The notes: generated by a model not told the origin, from the letters alone. Positions 1 to 9,104 are shown, counted from the stretch's first letter. The stretch: DNA of 64,000 nucleotides from Achromobacter sp. MFA1 R4 (GCF_900156745.1 NZ_LT707065.1:4278001-4342000), one strand, 5' to 3'. Made by a program: numbers and translations.

Positions 1-1
1 C

Positions 2-1822
2 GCCTGGGGCGGCGAGTCCATCGCGATCTCGCAACTGGACGTGCCCGATGAATGGCTGGGCAAGCCGTTTCGCGTGACCACGCTGGGAGAAGGCCGCTAC
101 ACGCTGAGCGACAAGCTGACCGGCGCCACCTTCACCGGCACGGTCGGCAAGCCCGAGCGCTTCCTGCTGCCGGGCGGCGGGGCGATGGATGTGCACGTCG
201 ATGCGTTGTCGGGGCGGCCGGGCACCGAGTTCACGGTGTCGCGCAGTTCGCGCCTGGCGGCGATCGAGAACGTGCAGGCGCGCATGGGCATCTTCGAGCG
301 CGGCCGCGCCTCGGGCGTGATCGGCGTCACGCTGGAAGGCAACGATCCCGCGCTGACTACGGCGGTGCTCAACCAGATCGGCCAGGAATATGTCCAGCAG
401 AACGTGAACCGCAAGTCGGCGCAGGCCGAGAAGTCGCTGGCCTTTCTTGAGCAGCAGCTCCCGCAGCTCAAGTCCGAACTGGATGCCGCGGAAACCAAGT
501 ACAACGCGCTGCGCAACAAGCGCGGCACGATCGACCTGAGCGAAGAGGCCAAGCTGATCCTTGCGCAATCGGTGGACGCGCAGACCCGGGTGATGGAACT
601 GCGCCAGAAGCGCCAGGAACTCATCACGCGCTTTGCGCCGACGCACCCGAGCATCGTGGGCATCGATCGCCAGATCGCGTCCCTGACGGGCGACGTCAAC
701 CGCCTGGGCAACAACATCAGGCAGCTTCCGGACCTGGAGCAGGACGTGGTGCGCCTGGTGCGCGACGTGCGCGTGAACACCGAGCTCTACACCGCGCTGC
801 TCAACAACACCCAGCAGCTCAAGCTGATCCGCGCCGGCAAGGTGGGCAATGTGCGCATCCTGGACGCGGCCGTGCAGCCCGACAAGCCGGTCCGCCCCAA
901 GGCCGCGATCATCATCGGCGTGGCCACGGCCGCCGGGCTGATCTTCGCGATGCTGTGCGCGTTCGTGCGCAACGCGCTGTTCGGCGGCCTGTCCGAGCCG
1001 GAAGACGTCGAGCGCCATACGGGCCTGCCGGTGCTGGCCGCCATTCCGTACAGCGACGTGCAGGACAAGCTGTGGCGCCGCAGCCGGCGCAAGAACGCCA
1101 CCGTGCCGGCGCTGCTGGCCCAGAGCCAGGGCAACTCGCCGCCCATCGAAAGCCTGCGGTCCTTCCGCAACGTGCTGCAGGCGTCGCTGCGCCAGTCCAC
1201 CAACAACATGGTCATGTTCACCGGTCCGGTGGCGGGCGTGGGCAAGTCCTTCCTGTCCGCCAATTTCGCCTTCATCCAGGGCGGCGTGGGCAAGCGCGTG
1301 CTGCTGATCGATGCGGACTTCCGCAAGGGGCAGCTCAACCGCTACTTCGGCGTGCCGAAGGAGGACGGCCTGTTCGAAGTGCTGACCGGCACGATCCCGC
1401 TCAGCCGCGTCAGAAAGCACAGCGTGTCCGAGGGCGTGGACTTCATCGCCACGGGCGCCGTCACCTTCGATCCTTCCGAGCTGCTGGCCTCGCCGGTGTT
1501 CGGCGAGACCCTGCGCGAACTCGCGACGCAGTACGACATGGTGATCCTGGACACGGCGCCCGTGCTGTCGTCTCCGGACGCGGCCGTGGTGGGCACGCAT
1601 GCCGCCGCGGTCATGGTGGTGGTGCGGTCGGGCATGAACACGGTGGGCGAGATCCGCGAGACGGCCAAGCGCCTGATCCAGGCGGGCGCGCCGGTGGACG
1701 GCGTGCTGTTCAACGGTCTCAAGCTGCTGCCCGAGCGCTTCGGCTTCCGCTCCAAGTACGGTGGTTATCGATACTCCCGCGCGGCGTACTACGGCGATTT
1801 GAAACAGAACGGTCCCAAGTGA
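2..1822 (+). CDS. Exopolysaccharide tyrosine autokinase (Wzc/BceF-like), 5' partial
   Basis: The reading frame is open from base 2, so the start lies upstream of the window; the Met at 41 is internal. The protein is the C-terminal part of a polysaccharide co-polymerase fused to a bacterial tyrosine kinase, an inner-membrane protein controlling chain length and export. Visible in order: a periplasmic coiled-coil region rich in Gln, Glu and Arg (about 400-830), a hydrophobic membrane segment (about 905-965), then the cytoplasmic kinase with Walker A GPVAGVGKS (about 1225-1250), Walker A' LLIDADF (about 1300-1320), Walker B VILDTAP (about 1540-1562) and a C-terminal tyrosine cluster YGGYRYSRAAYYGD (about 1758-1800), the usual autophosphorylation tail. 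Sugar-phosphate genes follow directly, which fits the end of an exopolysaccharide cluster. Confidence 0.93.
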   Translation, partial: AWGGESIAISQLDVPDEWLGKPFRVTTLGEGRYTLSDKLTGATFTGTVGKPERFLLPGGGAMDVHVDALSGRPGTEFTVSRSSRLAAIENVQARMGIFERGRASGVIGVTLEGNDPALTTAVLNQIGQEYVQQNVNRKSAQAEKSLAFLEQQLPQLKSELDAAETKYNALRNKRGTIDLSEEAKLILAQSVDAQTRVMELRQKRQELITRFAPTHPSIVGIDRQIASLTGDVNRLGNNIRQLPDLEQDVVRLVRDVRVNTELYTALLNNTQQLKLIRAGKVGNVRILDAAVQPDKPVRPKAAIIIGVATAAGLIFAMLCAFVRNALFGGLSEPEDVERHTGLPVLAAIPYSDVQDKLWRRSRRKNATVPALLAQSQGNSPPIESLRSFRNVLQASLRQSTNNMVMFTGPVAGVGKSFLSANFAFIQGGVGKRVLLIDADFRKGQLNRYFGVPKEDGLFEVLTGTIPLSRVRKHSVSEGVDFIATGAVTFDPSELLASPVFGETLRELATQYDMVILDTAPVLSSPDAAVVGTHAAAVMVVVRSGMNTVGEIRETAKRLIQAGAPVDGVLFNGLKLLPERFGFRSKYGGYRYSRAAYYGDLKQNGPK

Positions 1823-1843
1823 ACGCCACCCGGAGAAACTGGC

Positions 1844-3241
1844 ATGCATGGAACTTTTGGGTGGGAAACGCCGCAAATCCTGGATGCGGTTTTCAAGGCT
1901 TATGACATACGCGGGACGGTGCCGGACGAATTGGATGCAAGGTTTGCCCACAGCCTGGGGATGGCGGTGGGCACCAAGGCCCGCGAGCAGGGGGCGCGGT
2001 CGATCGTGGTGGGCAGGGACGGCAGGCTGAGCAGCGTGGAGCTTTCCGCGGCGCTGCAGGCCGGGCTGCGCTCGGCCGGCATGCACGTCATCGACATCGG
2101 CATGGCGACCACCCCGATGGTGTATTTCACGACGCGGCTGATGGACACCGGCACCGGCATCGCGGTGACGGGCAGCCACAATCCCCCCGCGCACAACGGT
2201 TTCAAGATCGTGATGGAAGGCGGGTCGCTGTATGGCGAGGGCCTGACCGCCCTGCGCGACGCCATGCGCCTGCCGATCGAGGCGGCGGCCACGCCCGGCG
2301 GCCGCACGCAGATGCAGATCACGCCCTGCTACGCGGCGCGCCTGGTGGGCGACATCCGCATGGCCCGCCCCATGAAGATCGCCATCGACTGCGGCAGCGG
2401 CGTGGCGGGCGCGGTGGCGCCGGCGCTGTTCCGCGCGCTGGGCTGCGAAGTGACGGAGCTGTTCTGCGAGGTGGACGGTTCCTTCCCCGGGCACCATCCC
2501 GATCCCGCCGACCCGCACAACCTGCAGGACCTGATCTATTGCCTGCGTTATTCGGACTGCGAGGTCGGCCTGGCGTTCGACGGCGACGGCGACCGCCTCG
2601 GGGTGGTAACAAAATCGGGACAGATCATCTGGCCGGACCGCCAGCTCATCCTCTTTGCGCGCGACGTGCTGGCGCGCAACCCGGGCGCCGAGGTCATTTA
2701 TGACGTCAAGTGCAGCCGCCATGTGGCCCGCGCCATCACCGAGGCGGGCGGCAAGGCCATCATGTGGAAGACGGGACATTCCCTGATCAAGGCCAAGATG
2801 CGCGAGTCGGGAGCGCTACTTGCTGGGGAGATGAGCGGCCACATTTTCTTCAGGGAGCGCTGGTATGGCTTTGACGACGGCATCTATGCCGCCGCCCGCC
2901 TGCTGGAGATCCTGTCGTCGGCGCCGGACCCCTCGGCTTTGCTGGAAAGCTTGCCGCAGTCCTGCGCCACCCCCGAATTGAAACTGGAAACCACCGAAGG
3001 CGTCGAGCTGGTGCAGGCGCTGCGCGATCAAGGGGAATTCCCCGGTGCAGTGTCGATCAACGAGCTCGATGGAATCCGTGTGGACTACGCCGACGGCTTC
3101 GGCCTCGCGCGTCCGTCCAACACCACGCCGACGGTGGTACTCCGGTTCGAAGGAGACAACGTGGCCGCACTGGCTCGTATCGAGGAGGACTTCCGCAAGG
3201 CGTTCAAGCGCATTGCACCTCACATTCGTTTACCGTTCTAA
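1844..3241 (+). CDS. Phosphomannomutase/phosphoglucomutase
   Basis: 465-residue alpha-D-phosphohexomutase of the AlgC/ManB class, interconverting hexose 6-phosphate and 1-phosphate for nucleotide-sugar synthesis. The phosphoserine loop TGSHNPPAHNGFK puts the catalytic Ser near residue 111, and the Mg-binding loop DGDGDR is at about 246-251; GEMSGHIFF near residue 330 is the sugar-binding loop. Length is normal for the family. The start is chosen because a GGAG sits about 8 bases before the ATG. It lies 21 bases after the kinase stop and 13 bases before pgi, so it is probably cotranscribed with both. Whether mannose or glucose is the preferred substrate cannot be told from sequence. Confidence 0.93.
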   Translation: MHGTFGWETPQILDAVFKAYDIRGTVPDELDARFAHSLGMAVGTKAREQGARSIVVGRDGRLSSVELSAALQAGLRSAGMHVIDIGMATTPMVYFTTRLMDTGTGIAVTGSHNPPAHNGFKIVMEGGSLYGEGLTALRDAMRLPIEAAATPGGRTQMQITPCYAARLVGDIRMARPMKIAIDCGSGVAGAVAPALFRALGCEVTELFCEVDGSFPGHHPDPADPHNLQDLIYCLRYSDCEVGLAFDGDGDRLGVVTKSGQIIWPDRQLILFARDVLARNPGAEVIYDVKCSRHVARAITEAGGKAIMWKTGHSLIKAKMRESGALLAGEMSGHIFFRERWYGFDDGIYAAARLLEILSSAPDPSALLESLPQSCATPELKLETTEGVELVQALRDQGEFPGAVSINELDGIRVDYADGFGLARPSNTTPTVVLRFEGDNVAALARIEEDFRKAFKRIAPHIRLPF

Positions 3242-3254
3242 GGAGCATCACGCG

Positions 3255-4922
3255 ATGGGAAAGGCTCAACAGGCGATTGAGGCGTTAAGGGCAGACTCCG
3301 GGCTGGCGGACAGCCCGGAGTGGGTGGCTTTCGCGCAGGCCGCGCAAAGCGCCGAATTGGACGCCAGCGCGCTCAAGGTGATCGAAGCGGCAGGGTTGTG
3401 CGTGGACCTGACCATGCAGCGCCAGTCTGCGGCGCTGGACAGCGCCGGGCAGGCGCTGCTGCAGGCGCGTGGACTGGACGAGGCGCGACGCGCGCTGTTT
3501 GCCGGGGAGCCGGTCAACTGGACCGAAAACCGGGCGGCATGGCATACCGCGTTGCGGGCCGGACGCACGCGCGAACAGCCGGAAGGGCAGGACGCGGACT
3601 CCGTCTGCGAGTATTCGCGCATGACCGACTTCGTGCGGCGCGTGGACCAGACGGCCGATTTTTCCAACGTCCTGCACATCGGCATCGGCGGCAGCGACTG
3701 GGGGCCGCGCCTGGCGGTGCAGGCCTTTGGCGGACCGCTGCAGCGCCGCCAGATCCGCTTCGTGTCCAATATCTGCGGCCATGCCTTCCATGACGCGGTG
3801 GCCGGGCTGGACCCGCGCCGCACGCTGGTGGTCGTGTCGTCCAAATCGTTCACCACGTCCGAGACCCTGCACAACGCCCGCGCGGCCATCGCGTGGCTCA
3901 AGCAGGGCGGCGTGGCCGACGTGTCCGACCACCTGGCGGCGGTGACCGCCAACGCCCCGGCCGCCCGTGCGCTCGGCGTGCCGTCCAGCCAGGTCTTCAA
4001 GATGTGCGACTGGGTGGGCGGACGCTATTCCGTGTGGTCGGTCGCCGGCCTGTCGATTGCGCTCACCGTGGGCGCCGACGTGCTGATCGGCATGCGCGCC
4101 GGGGCCGAGGCCATGGACCAGCACTTCAAGCAGGCCCCGTTCGCCTCCAACGCGCCGGTGCAGCTGGCGCTGGCCGGGCTGGTCAATTGCAGCGTGCTGG
4201 GATTCAATTCGCTGAACGTCGCCGCCTACAGCGCGCGCCTGCTGCATCTGGTGACCTACCTGCAGCAGCTCGAGATGGAATCGCTGGGCAAGCGGGTCGC
4301 GGGCGATGGCGCCGCGGTCGGCGTGCCGACGGCGCCCATCATCTGGGGCATGCCGGGCACCGACGGGCAGCACACTTTCTTCCAGTGGCTGCACCAGAGC
4401 GAGGAAGGCGCGCCGGTGGACTTCATCGCCAGCCTGCAGGGCCACGCCGACAGTCCCGACGCGCACCGCATGCTGCTGGCCAACTGCCTGGCGCAGCGCC
4501 AGGCGCTGCTGCGCGGCAAGAGCCTGGAGCAGGCGCTGCTGGACGTGGCGCACATCGACGACCAGGAGCGCGCGCTCAGCCTGGCGCACCACATGGTGCA
4601 CCCGGGCGGACGGCCGTCTACCCTGATCGTCCTGCGCCAGCTCGATCCGCGCGGCCTGGGCGCGCTGCTGGCCCTTTACGAGCACAAGGTGTTCGTGCAG
4701 AGCGTGGTCTGGGGCATCAACCCGTTCGACCAATATGGCGTGGAACTGGGCAAGCGGCTGGCCAGCGGCATCGAGCGCGAACTGGCGGTGCCGGTGTCGG
4801 CGGGCGTGGTCGATTGGGGCCACGATGCGTCGACGTCGTACTGGATCGACCGCTACCGCAGCCACGCGCAGGCGCCGCGTCCCCGCCATGCGTGGGTGCC
4901 GGGCATGACGGCTCATCTCTGA
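3255..4922 (+). CDS. pgi: Glucose-6-phosphate isomerase
   Basis: 555-residue cytoplasmic isomerase for glucose 6-phosphate and fructose 6-phosphate. It shows the PGI signature DWVGGRYSVWS near residue 250, the GTDGQHTFFQ active-site segment near 370, and the C-terminal GVELGKRLA with the catalytic Lys near 500. The frame is open further upstream, but the ATG at 3255 is preceded by a good AAGGAG ribosome site in the gap after the mutase stop, so I start there. It sits between the phosphohexomutase and galE, which supports a role in feeding exopolysaccharide sugar nucleotides as well as central metabolism. Confidence 0.96.
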   Translation: MGKAQQAIEALRADSGLADSPEWVAFAQAAQSAELDASALKVIEAAGLCVDLTMQRQSAALDSAGQALLQARGLDEARRALFAGEPVNWTENRAAWHTALRAGRTREQPEGQDADSVCEYSRMTDFVRRVDQTADFSNVLHIGIGGSDWGPRLAVQAFGGPLQRRQIRFVSNICGHAFHDAVAGLDPRRTLVVVSSKSFTTSETLHNARAAIAWLKQGGVADVSDHLAAVTANAPAARALGVPSSQVFKMCDWVGGRYSVWSVAGLSIALTVGADVLIGMRAGAEAMDQHFKQAPFASNAPVQLALAGLVNCSVLGFNSLNVAAYSARLLHLVTYLQQLEMESLGKRVAGDGAAVGVPTAPIIWGMPGTDGQHTFFQWLHQSEEGAPVDFIASLQGHADSPDAHRMLLANCLAQRQALLRGKSLEQALLDVAHIDDQERALSLAHHMVHPGGRPSTLIVLRQLDPRGLGALLALYEHKVFVQSVVWGINPFDQYGVELGKRLASGIERELAVPVSAGVVDWGHDASTSYWIDRYRSHAQAPRPRHAWVPGMTAHL

Positions 4923-4934
4923 CGGAGCGCGGAC

Positions 4935-5987
4935 ATGCCGGACACGCACGTGCTGGTGACGGGCGGCGCAGGCTACATCGGCACGCATACCCTGGTGGCG
5001 ATGCTCGCGGCCGGCCTGCGGCCGCTGGTGCTGGACAACTTCAGCAACGGCAGCCGCGAGGCCGTGCGCCGCGTGGAGCAGCTTTGCGGCGCGCCCATCC
5101 CGTTGATCGAAGGCGACATCCGCACGCCGGGCCTGGTGGCCTCGGTGCTGGCGGATGCCGCGGCCCGGGGCAGGCCGGTGCAGTCCGTGCTGCACCTGGC
5201 CGGCTGCAAGGCGGTGGGCGAGTCGGTGGCGGACCCGCTCAAGTACTACGACAACAATGTGCAGGGGTCGCTCGTGCTGCTGAGCGCCATGCGCGAGGCC
5301 GGCGTGTCGCGGCTGGTGTTCAGCTCGTCGGCGACGGTCTATGGTGAACCGCAGTACCTGCCGTTCACCGAGGCCCATCCGCTGGCGCCGACCAACCCCT
5401 ATGGCCGGACCAAGCTGATCGTCGAGGACATGCTGCGCGACCTGTGCGTGGCCAGTCCCGCGTTCAGCGTCGTCACGCTGCGCTATTTCAATCCCATCGG
5501 CGCCCACCCCAGCGGCCTGATCGGTGAAAGTCCGCGCGACCTGCCCAACAATCTCTTTCCATTCATCACGCAGGTGGCGGTGGGACGGCAGCCCTTCCTG
5601 CGCGTGTTCGGCGACGACTACGACACCGTTGACGGCACCGGCGTGCGCGACTACCTGCACGTCATGGACCTGGCGCGCGGACACGTGCAGGCGTTGGCCT
5701 ATGCCGACGCCCATCCCGGCTTTGTCGCCGTCAACCTGGGCACGGGGCAGGGCACCAGCGTCCTGGAGCTGGTGCGCGCGTTTGAACGGGTCAACGGCTG
5801 CAAGATCCCGCTGCGCGTCCTGCCGCGGCGCGCGGGCGATGTCGAGCGCATGTGGGCCAACCCCGCGCTGGCGGCGTCGCTGCTGGGATGGCACAGCACC
5901 TACGACGTGGAATCCATGTGCGCGGACGGCTGGCGCTGGCAACAGGGCAACCCGCAGGGGTACGAGGTGGAACCGGCCGCCGCATGA
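4935..5987 (+). CDS. galE: UDP-glucose 4-epimerase
   Basis: 350-residue extended short-chain dehydrogenase interconverting UDP-glucose and UDP-galactose. The N-terminal NAD-binding motif is VTGGAGYIGTH (residues about 7-17). The catalytic Ser/Thr segment SSSATVYGE is near residue 130-138, and the YGRTK pair gives Tyr and Lys near 156 and 160. The conserved YFNPIGAHPSGLIGE substrate loop follows. Length matches GalE. It starts 13 bases after pgi behind a GGAG and closes the sugar-precursor run. A close relative with a different UDP-hexose substrate is possible but less likely. Confidence 0.94.
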   Translation: MPDTHVLVTGGAGYIGTHTLVAMLAAGLRPLVLDNFSNGSREAVRRVEQLCGAPIPLIEGDIRTPGLVASVLADAAARGRPVQSVLHLAGCKAVGESVADPLKYYDNNVQGSLVLLSAMREAGVSRLVFSSSATVYGEPQYLPFTEAHPLAPTNPYGRTKLIVEDMLRDLCVASPAFSVVTLRYFNPIGAHPSGLIGESPRDLPNNLFPFITQVAVGRQPFLRVFGDDYDTVDGTGVRDYLHVMDLARGHVQALAYADAHPGFVAVNLGTGQGTSVLELVRAFERVNGCKIPLRVLPRRAGDVERMWANPALAASLLGWHSTYDVESMCADGWRWQQGNPQGYEVEPAAA

Positions 5988-6142
5988 TGCGCACACCGAG
6001 CGCGCACGCCGCAAAACCCCAACGCCATATCGGATGACTTCCAGCCGATGCGCCGGAGCGGTTACAGTTGACGGAAATATTGCGAAGCAGCATTGCCCGG
6101 CGCACCGGCCGGGGGCTTCGCATCGTCAGCGAGGCAAACTCC

Positions 6143-6202
6143 ATGTTCGAGATCCATCCCTCCGTCCGATCCGCCGGCCCCCTTTCGGGAGCTCGGCCAT
6201 GA
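6143..6202 (+). CDS. Possible 19-residue leader peptide coupled to the serine acetyltransferase gene
   Basis: Inside the 211-base gap between galE and the acetyltransferase gene is a short frame, MFEIHPSVRSAGPLSGARP, with a GAGG about 9 bases before its ATG. Its stop overlaps the acetyltransferase start as ATGA (6199-6202). No run of Cys, Ser or Met codons is present that would suggest attenuation by amino-acid supply. It may be a translational-coupling leader or chance. The rest of the gap shows a TTGACG hexamer near 6070 but no convincing promoter or terminator. Confidence 0.3.
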   Translation: MFEIHPSVRSAGPLSGARP

Positions 6203-7146
6203 ACGGCCCCACCTACCTGCCCACCGCGCACTGGAACCTGGACAGCATCGTGTCCGGCCTGCGCGAGGCGCGCGTCGCCTGGCGCGGCCCGCGCGGACGC
6301 CTGCGCGACGACGCCGGCGCGCGTGAATTCCCGTCGCAGGAAAGCCTGCGCCAGATCGTCAAGAGTCTCTGTGGCGCCTTGTTCCCCATGCGATTGGGGC
6401 CCATCGACCTGCGCGAAGAGGTCGAGGACTTCTACGTGGGCCACACCATCGGCGCGGCGCTGGATGCCTTGCTGCACCAGGTCGGGCTGGAACTGCAGTA
6501 CGTGAACCGCGACGACCCCACCCTGCTGGCGCACACGCAGCAGCGCGCCATCGACATCGTGCGGCAGTTCGGCGCCGAGCTGCCCGCGCTGCGCGCGGCG
6601 CTCGACCTGGACGTGATGGCCGCCTACCAGGGCGATCCCGCGGCGCACAGCGTCGACGAAGTCCTGTTGTGCTATCCGGGCGTGGTGGCCATGATCCATC
6701 ACCGCCTCGCCAACGTCCTGTACCGCCTGGGCGTGCCGATGCTGGCGCGCATCGTGGCCGAGATCGCGCACGCGGATACCGGCATCGACATCCACCCTGG
6801 CGCCACCATCGGCCGCAGCTTCTTCATCGACCACGGCACCGGCGTGGTGATCGGAGAGACCGCCATCATCGGCGACCGCGTGCGGCTCTACCAGATGGTC
6901 ACGCTGGGCGCCAAGCGCTTTCCGCCCGGCGAAAACGGCGAACTCAAGAAGGGCCTGCCGCGCCACCCGCTGATCGAGGACGATGTGGTCATCTATGCGG
7001 GCGCGACGATCCTGGGCCGGGTGACCATCGGCAAGGGCTCGACCATCGGCGGCAACGTCTGGCTCACGCGCAGCGTGCCGCCGGGCAGCAACGTCACGCA
7101 GGCCAGCCTGGTCAGCGACATGCCGGATTGCGGCCTGGGCGGCTGA
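6199..7146 (+). CDS. cysE: Serine O-acetyltransferase (EpsC/CysE family)
   Basis: 315-residue enzyme that makes O-acetyl-L-serine from serine and acetyl-CoA, the carbon skeleton for cysteine. An alpha-helical N-terminal SAT region (residues 1-180) is followed by a left-handed beta-helix of hexapeptide repeats: DIHPGATIG near 197, DHGTGVVIGETAIIGD near 212, and VVIYAGATILGRVTIGKGSTIGG near 262. The catalytic-type His residues in DIHPG and DHGTG are present. It is longer than E. coli CysE and resembles the roughly 310-residue form common in Burkholderiales. The ATG at 6199 is chosen over upstream in-frame codons because homologous sequence begins there; ribosome entry may depend on the overlapping short frame. 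Confidence 0.9.
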   Translation: MNGPTYLPTAHWNLDSIVSGLREARVAWRGPRGRLRDDAGAREFPSQESLRQIVKSLCGALFPMRLGPIDLREEVEDFYVGHTIGAALDALLHQVGLELQYVNRDDPTLLAHTQQRAIDIVRQFGAELPALRAALDLDVMAAYQGDPAAHSVDEVLLCYPGVVAMIHHRLANVLYRLGVPMLARIVAEIAHADTGIDIHPGATIGRSFFIDHGTGVVIGETAIIGDRVRLYQMVTLGAKRFPPGENGELKKGLPRHPLIEDDVVIYAGATILGRVTIGKGSTIGGNVWLTRSVPPGSNVTQASLVSDMPDCGLGG

Positions 7147-7150
7147 ACAC

Positions 7151-7168
7151 CGCCCGCCGCGGCGGGCG
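7151..7168. repeat. 18-bp perfect palindrome after the acetyltransferase gene
   Basis: CGCCCGCCGCGGCGGGCG reads the same on both strands and starts 4 bases after the stop codon, 20 bases before the Sir2 start. It could form a GC hairpin in the transcript but has no U-tract, so it is not a clear terminator. Confidence 0.5.
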
Positions 7169-7187
7169 CAACGGGGAGAATCGAGGA

Positions 7188-8006
7188 TTGGATACCGCAC
7201 ATTCGGAGCTGGCCGCGCTGCGCGGCTTCATCGACCGCCACCCCCGGCTGTTCGTCCTGACCGGAGCAGGGGTCAGCACCGATTCCGGCATCCCCGATTA
7301 CCGGGACACGGACGGCGAGTGGAAGCGCCAGCAGCCCATGACGCTGCAGACCTTCATGGGCGGCGAGCTGGCCCGGTCGCGCTATTGGGCGCGCAGCATG
7401 GTGGGCTGGCGCCGTTTCGGGCAGGTGCGGCCCAATGCCTCGCACCTTGCGCTGGCGCGCCTGCAGGCCCGCGGCCATGTGTCCATCCTGGTGACGCAGA
7501 ACGTCGACGGCCTGCACGAGGCCGCCGGCAGCCACGACGTGGTGGATCTGCACGGGCGGCTGGACGCCGTGCGCTGCATGAATTGCGACTGGCGCGGCGG
7601 CCGCCACGACTGGCAGGACGCCCTGCATGCGCTGAACCCGGACTGGTTGAAGTTCGAGGCCAGCGATGCGCCCGATGGCGACGCCGATCTCGATGGCCAC
7701 GACTTTTCGCGCTTTGCCGTGCCGCCCTGTCCGCGCTGCGGCGGAATCGTCAAGCCGGATGTGGTGTTCTTCGGCGAAACCGTGCCGCGCGAGCGCGTGG
7801 ACCGGGCCAACGCGGGCCTGGAAGGCGCCGACGCCGTGCTGGTGGTGGGCTCGTCGCTGATGGTGTATTCGGGCTACCGTTTTGTGACCGCCGCCTCGCG
7901 CAGCGGGATTCCCATTGCCGCCATCAACCTGGGCCGCACCCGCGCCGACAGCCTCCTGACCCTCAAGGTGGAGCAGCCCTGCGCGCTGGCGCTGGAGTCG
8001 CTGTAG
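7188..8006 (+). CDS. Sir2-family NAD-dependent protein deacylase (class II sirtuin-like)
   Basis: 272-residue cytoplasmic enzyme expected to remove acyl groups from lysines using NAD. The motifs run in canonical order: GAGVSTDSGIPDYRD (NAD binding), TQNVDGLHEAAG, DLHGR with the catalytic His, two zinc CxxC pairs (MNCDW... with RCMNC, then CPRCGG), KPDVVFFGE and VVGSSLMVYSGYRF. The long stretch between the zinc pairs with ALNPDWL is typical of the SIRT4-like bacterial group. The TTG at 7188 is taken as the start because GAGGA lies just upstream and the protein then begins shortly before the fold; upstream in-frame codons are inside the previous gene. Confidence 0.88.
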   Translation: MDTAHSELAALRGFIDRHPRLFVLTGAGVSTDSGIPDYRDTDGEWKRQQPMTLQTFMGGELARSRYWARSMVGWRRFGQVRPNASHLALARLQARGHVSILVTQNVDGLHEAAGSHDVVDLHGRLDAVRCMNCDWRGGRHDWQDALHALNPDWLKFEASDAPDGDADLDGHDFSRFAVPPCPRCGGIVKPDVVFFGETVPRERVDRANAGLEGADAVLVVGSSLMVYSGYRFVTAASRSGIPIAAINLGRTRADSLLTLKVEQPCALALESL

Positions 8007-8109
8007 GGCGCCGGCGCCCGGCAGGGCGGGGCGGGAAGTTGTTGACCGGTCTAAGCAAGTGCTTGCCGGGCAACGTTTTTTTCGGCCGGTTACAGACCTT
8101 TCCATAGGG

Positions 8110-8145
8110 TTGTCCACAGGAACTGGGGATAACTCCTAGGGATAA
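8110..8145. promoter_or_regulatory. Cluster of three DnaA-box-like 9-mers
   Basis: TTGTCCACA (8110-8118, plus strand), TTATCCCCA (minus strand, 8124-8132) and TTATCCCTA (minus strand, 8137-8145) each differ from the DnaA box TTATNCACA by one or two bases and are spaced 13-14 bp apart. They lie in the AT-richer gap between the converging Sir2 and inositol-phosphatase genes. No origin genes are nearby. This may be a DnaA-titrating or regulatory cluster, or chance. Confidence 0.3.
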
Positions 8146-8190
8146 CCCCATATTTTGAGGGGTGGCCGATGCGGGTCTGTCAAGCCTTTG

Positions 8191-9045
8191 TCACGTTTCG
8201 ATGCCTTCCGATGCGTCCCCGAGCAGCGCCTTGCGCGCTGCGTGCCAGCTTCCTGCGTCCGGCGCGTACAGCAGTCCGCCGCTGCGATGGGTGGGCTTGT
8301 AGGGGGAGCCGTCGAAATGCGCGGCGTAGCCGCCCGCTTCCCGGTGCAGCAGCCAGCCGGCGGCGTGGTCCCATGCGGTGAGCTGGTTGTACAGCGAGAC
8401 ATGGCAGTGGCCCGCCGCGAGCATGCGGTACTCGTGCGCGGCGCACCGCAGGCTGGCCGTGCTGCCCAGGCGCGAGAGGTTGCCGTTGACGGTGGTGCGC
8501 AGCGGCTCGGGCAGGGCGCCGGTGGCGATGAACCCGTCCATGTCTTCGGGGGGCGCGGGAGGCGCGACGGTGAGGGGGACGCGCCGGCCGCCTTCGTATT
8601 CGAGCCAGGCGCCTTCGCCGCGCACGGCCAGCGCGCTGTCGCGGCTGACCGGGTCGTAGATCACGCCGGCGATCACGTCGCCGCGATGGCAGGCCGCGAT
8701 CATCATGCCAAAGAGCGGCAGGCCGGCGACGTAATTGCGCGTGCCGTCGATGGGATCGATGAGGAAGGCCAGGTCGGCGTCGACCAGCATGTTCAAGAGG
8801 GCGGGATTGCGCGCGGAGGCTTCCTCGCCGATCAGCACGGCGCCGGGATGCAGCTTGCCCAGGCGCGATGCGATCAGGCGTTCGGCGGCTTCGTCGGCGT
8901 CGGTGACCAGATCGCGCACGGAGCTTTTGCCGCGCACCGAGCCTTCGGGCAGGTTGCGAAAGCGGGGCATGACCTCGGTTTGCGCGGTTTCCGCCAGGAT
9001 GGCCGCCAGCTTGCGGGTGTCCTCAAGGGTGAAGGTTCTGCTCAT
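8191..9045 (-). CDS. Inositol-monophosphatase-family phosphatase
   Basis: 284-residue Mg-dependent phosphatase of the IMPase/FBPase/CysQ superfamily. The metal-binding motifs are present in order: VTDADEAAE, GEEAS (metal-ligand Glu), DPIDGTRNYVAG and the C-terminal AWDHAAGWLL. The substrate could be inositol phosphate, histidinol phosphate, PAP or another sugar phosphate; the sequence does not decide. The ATG at 9045 is the first good start. It reads away from the gabD end, separated by the large hairpin at 9105-9145. Confidence 0.85.
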   Translation of the reverse strand: MSRTFTLEDTRKLAAILAETAQTEVMPRFRNLPEGSVRGKSSVRDLVTDADEAAERLIASRLGKLHPGAVLIGEEASARNPALLNMLVDADLAFLIDPIDGTRNYVAGLPLFGMMIAACHRGDVIAGVIYDPVSRDSALAVRGEGAWLEYEGGRRVPLTVAPPAPPEDMDGFIATGALPEPLRTTVNGNLSRLGSTASLRCAAHEYRMLAAGHCHVSLYNQLTAWDHAAGWLLHREAGGYAAHFDGSPYKPTHRSGGLLYAPDAGSWHAARKALLGDASEGIET

Positions 9046-9104
9046 ACGGACTCGTCCAGGGAACGCGCAAATCTACCATGCCTGGAGCGTATCCGAATGA
9101 AGCA

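Noticed and set aside
3285-6014. 909-codon minus-strand frame across pgi and galE
   Set aside because: Covers two well-supported genes on the other strand, with His/Arg/Gln-rich translation and no motif.
5988-6198. Possible riboswitch before the serine acetyltransferase gene
   Set aside because: No recognisable S-adenosylmethionine, cysteine-linked T-box or other known architecture could be traced.
8137-8154. Sequence resembling the I-SceI homing site (TAGGGATAAC)
   Set aside because: Only the first ten bases agree and no homing endonuclease or intron is present; better seen as part of the DnaA-box-like cluster.
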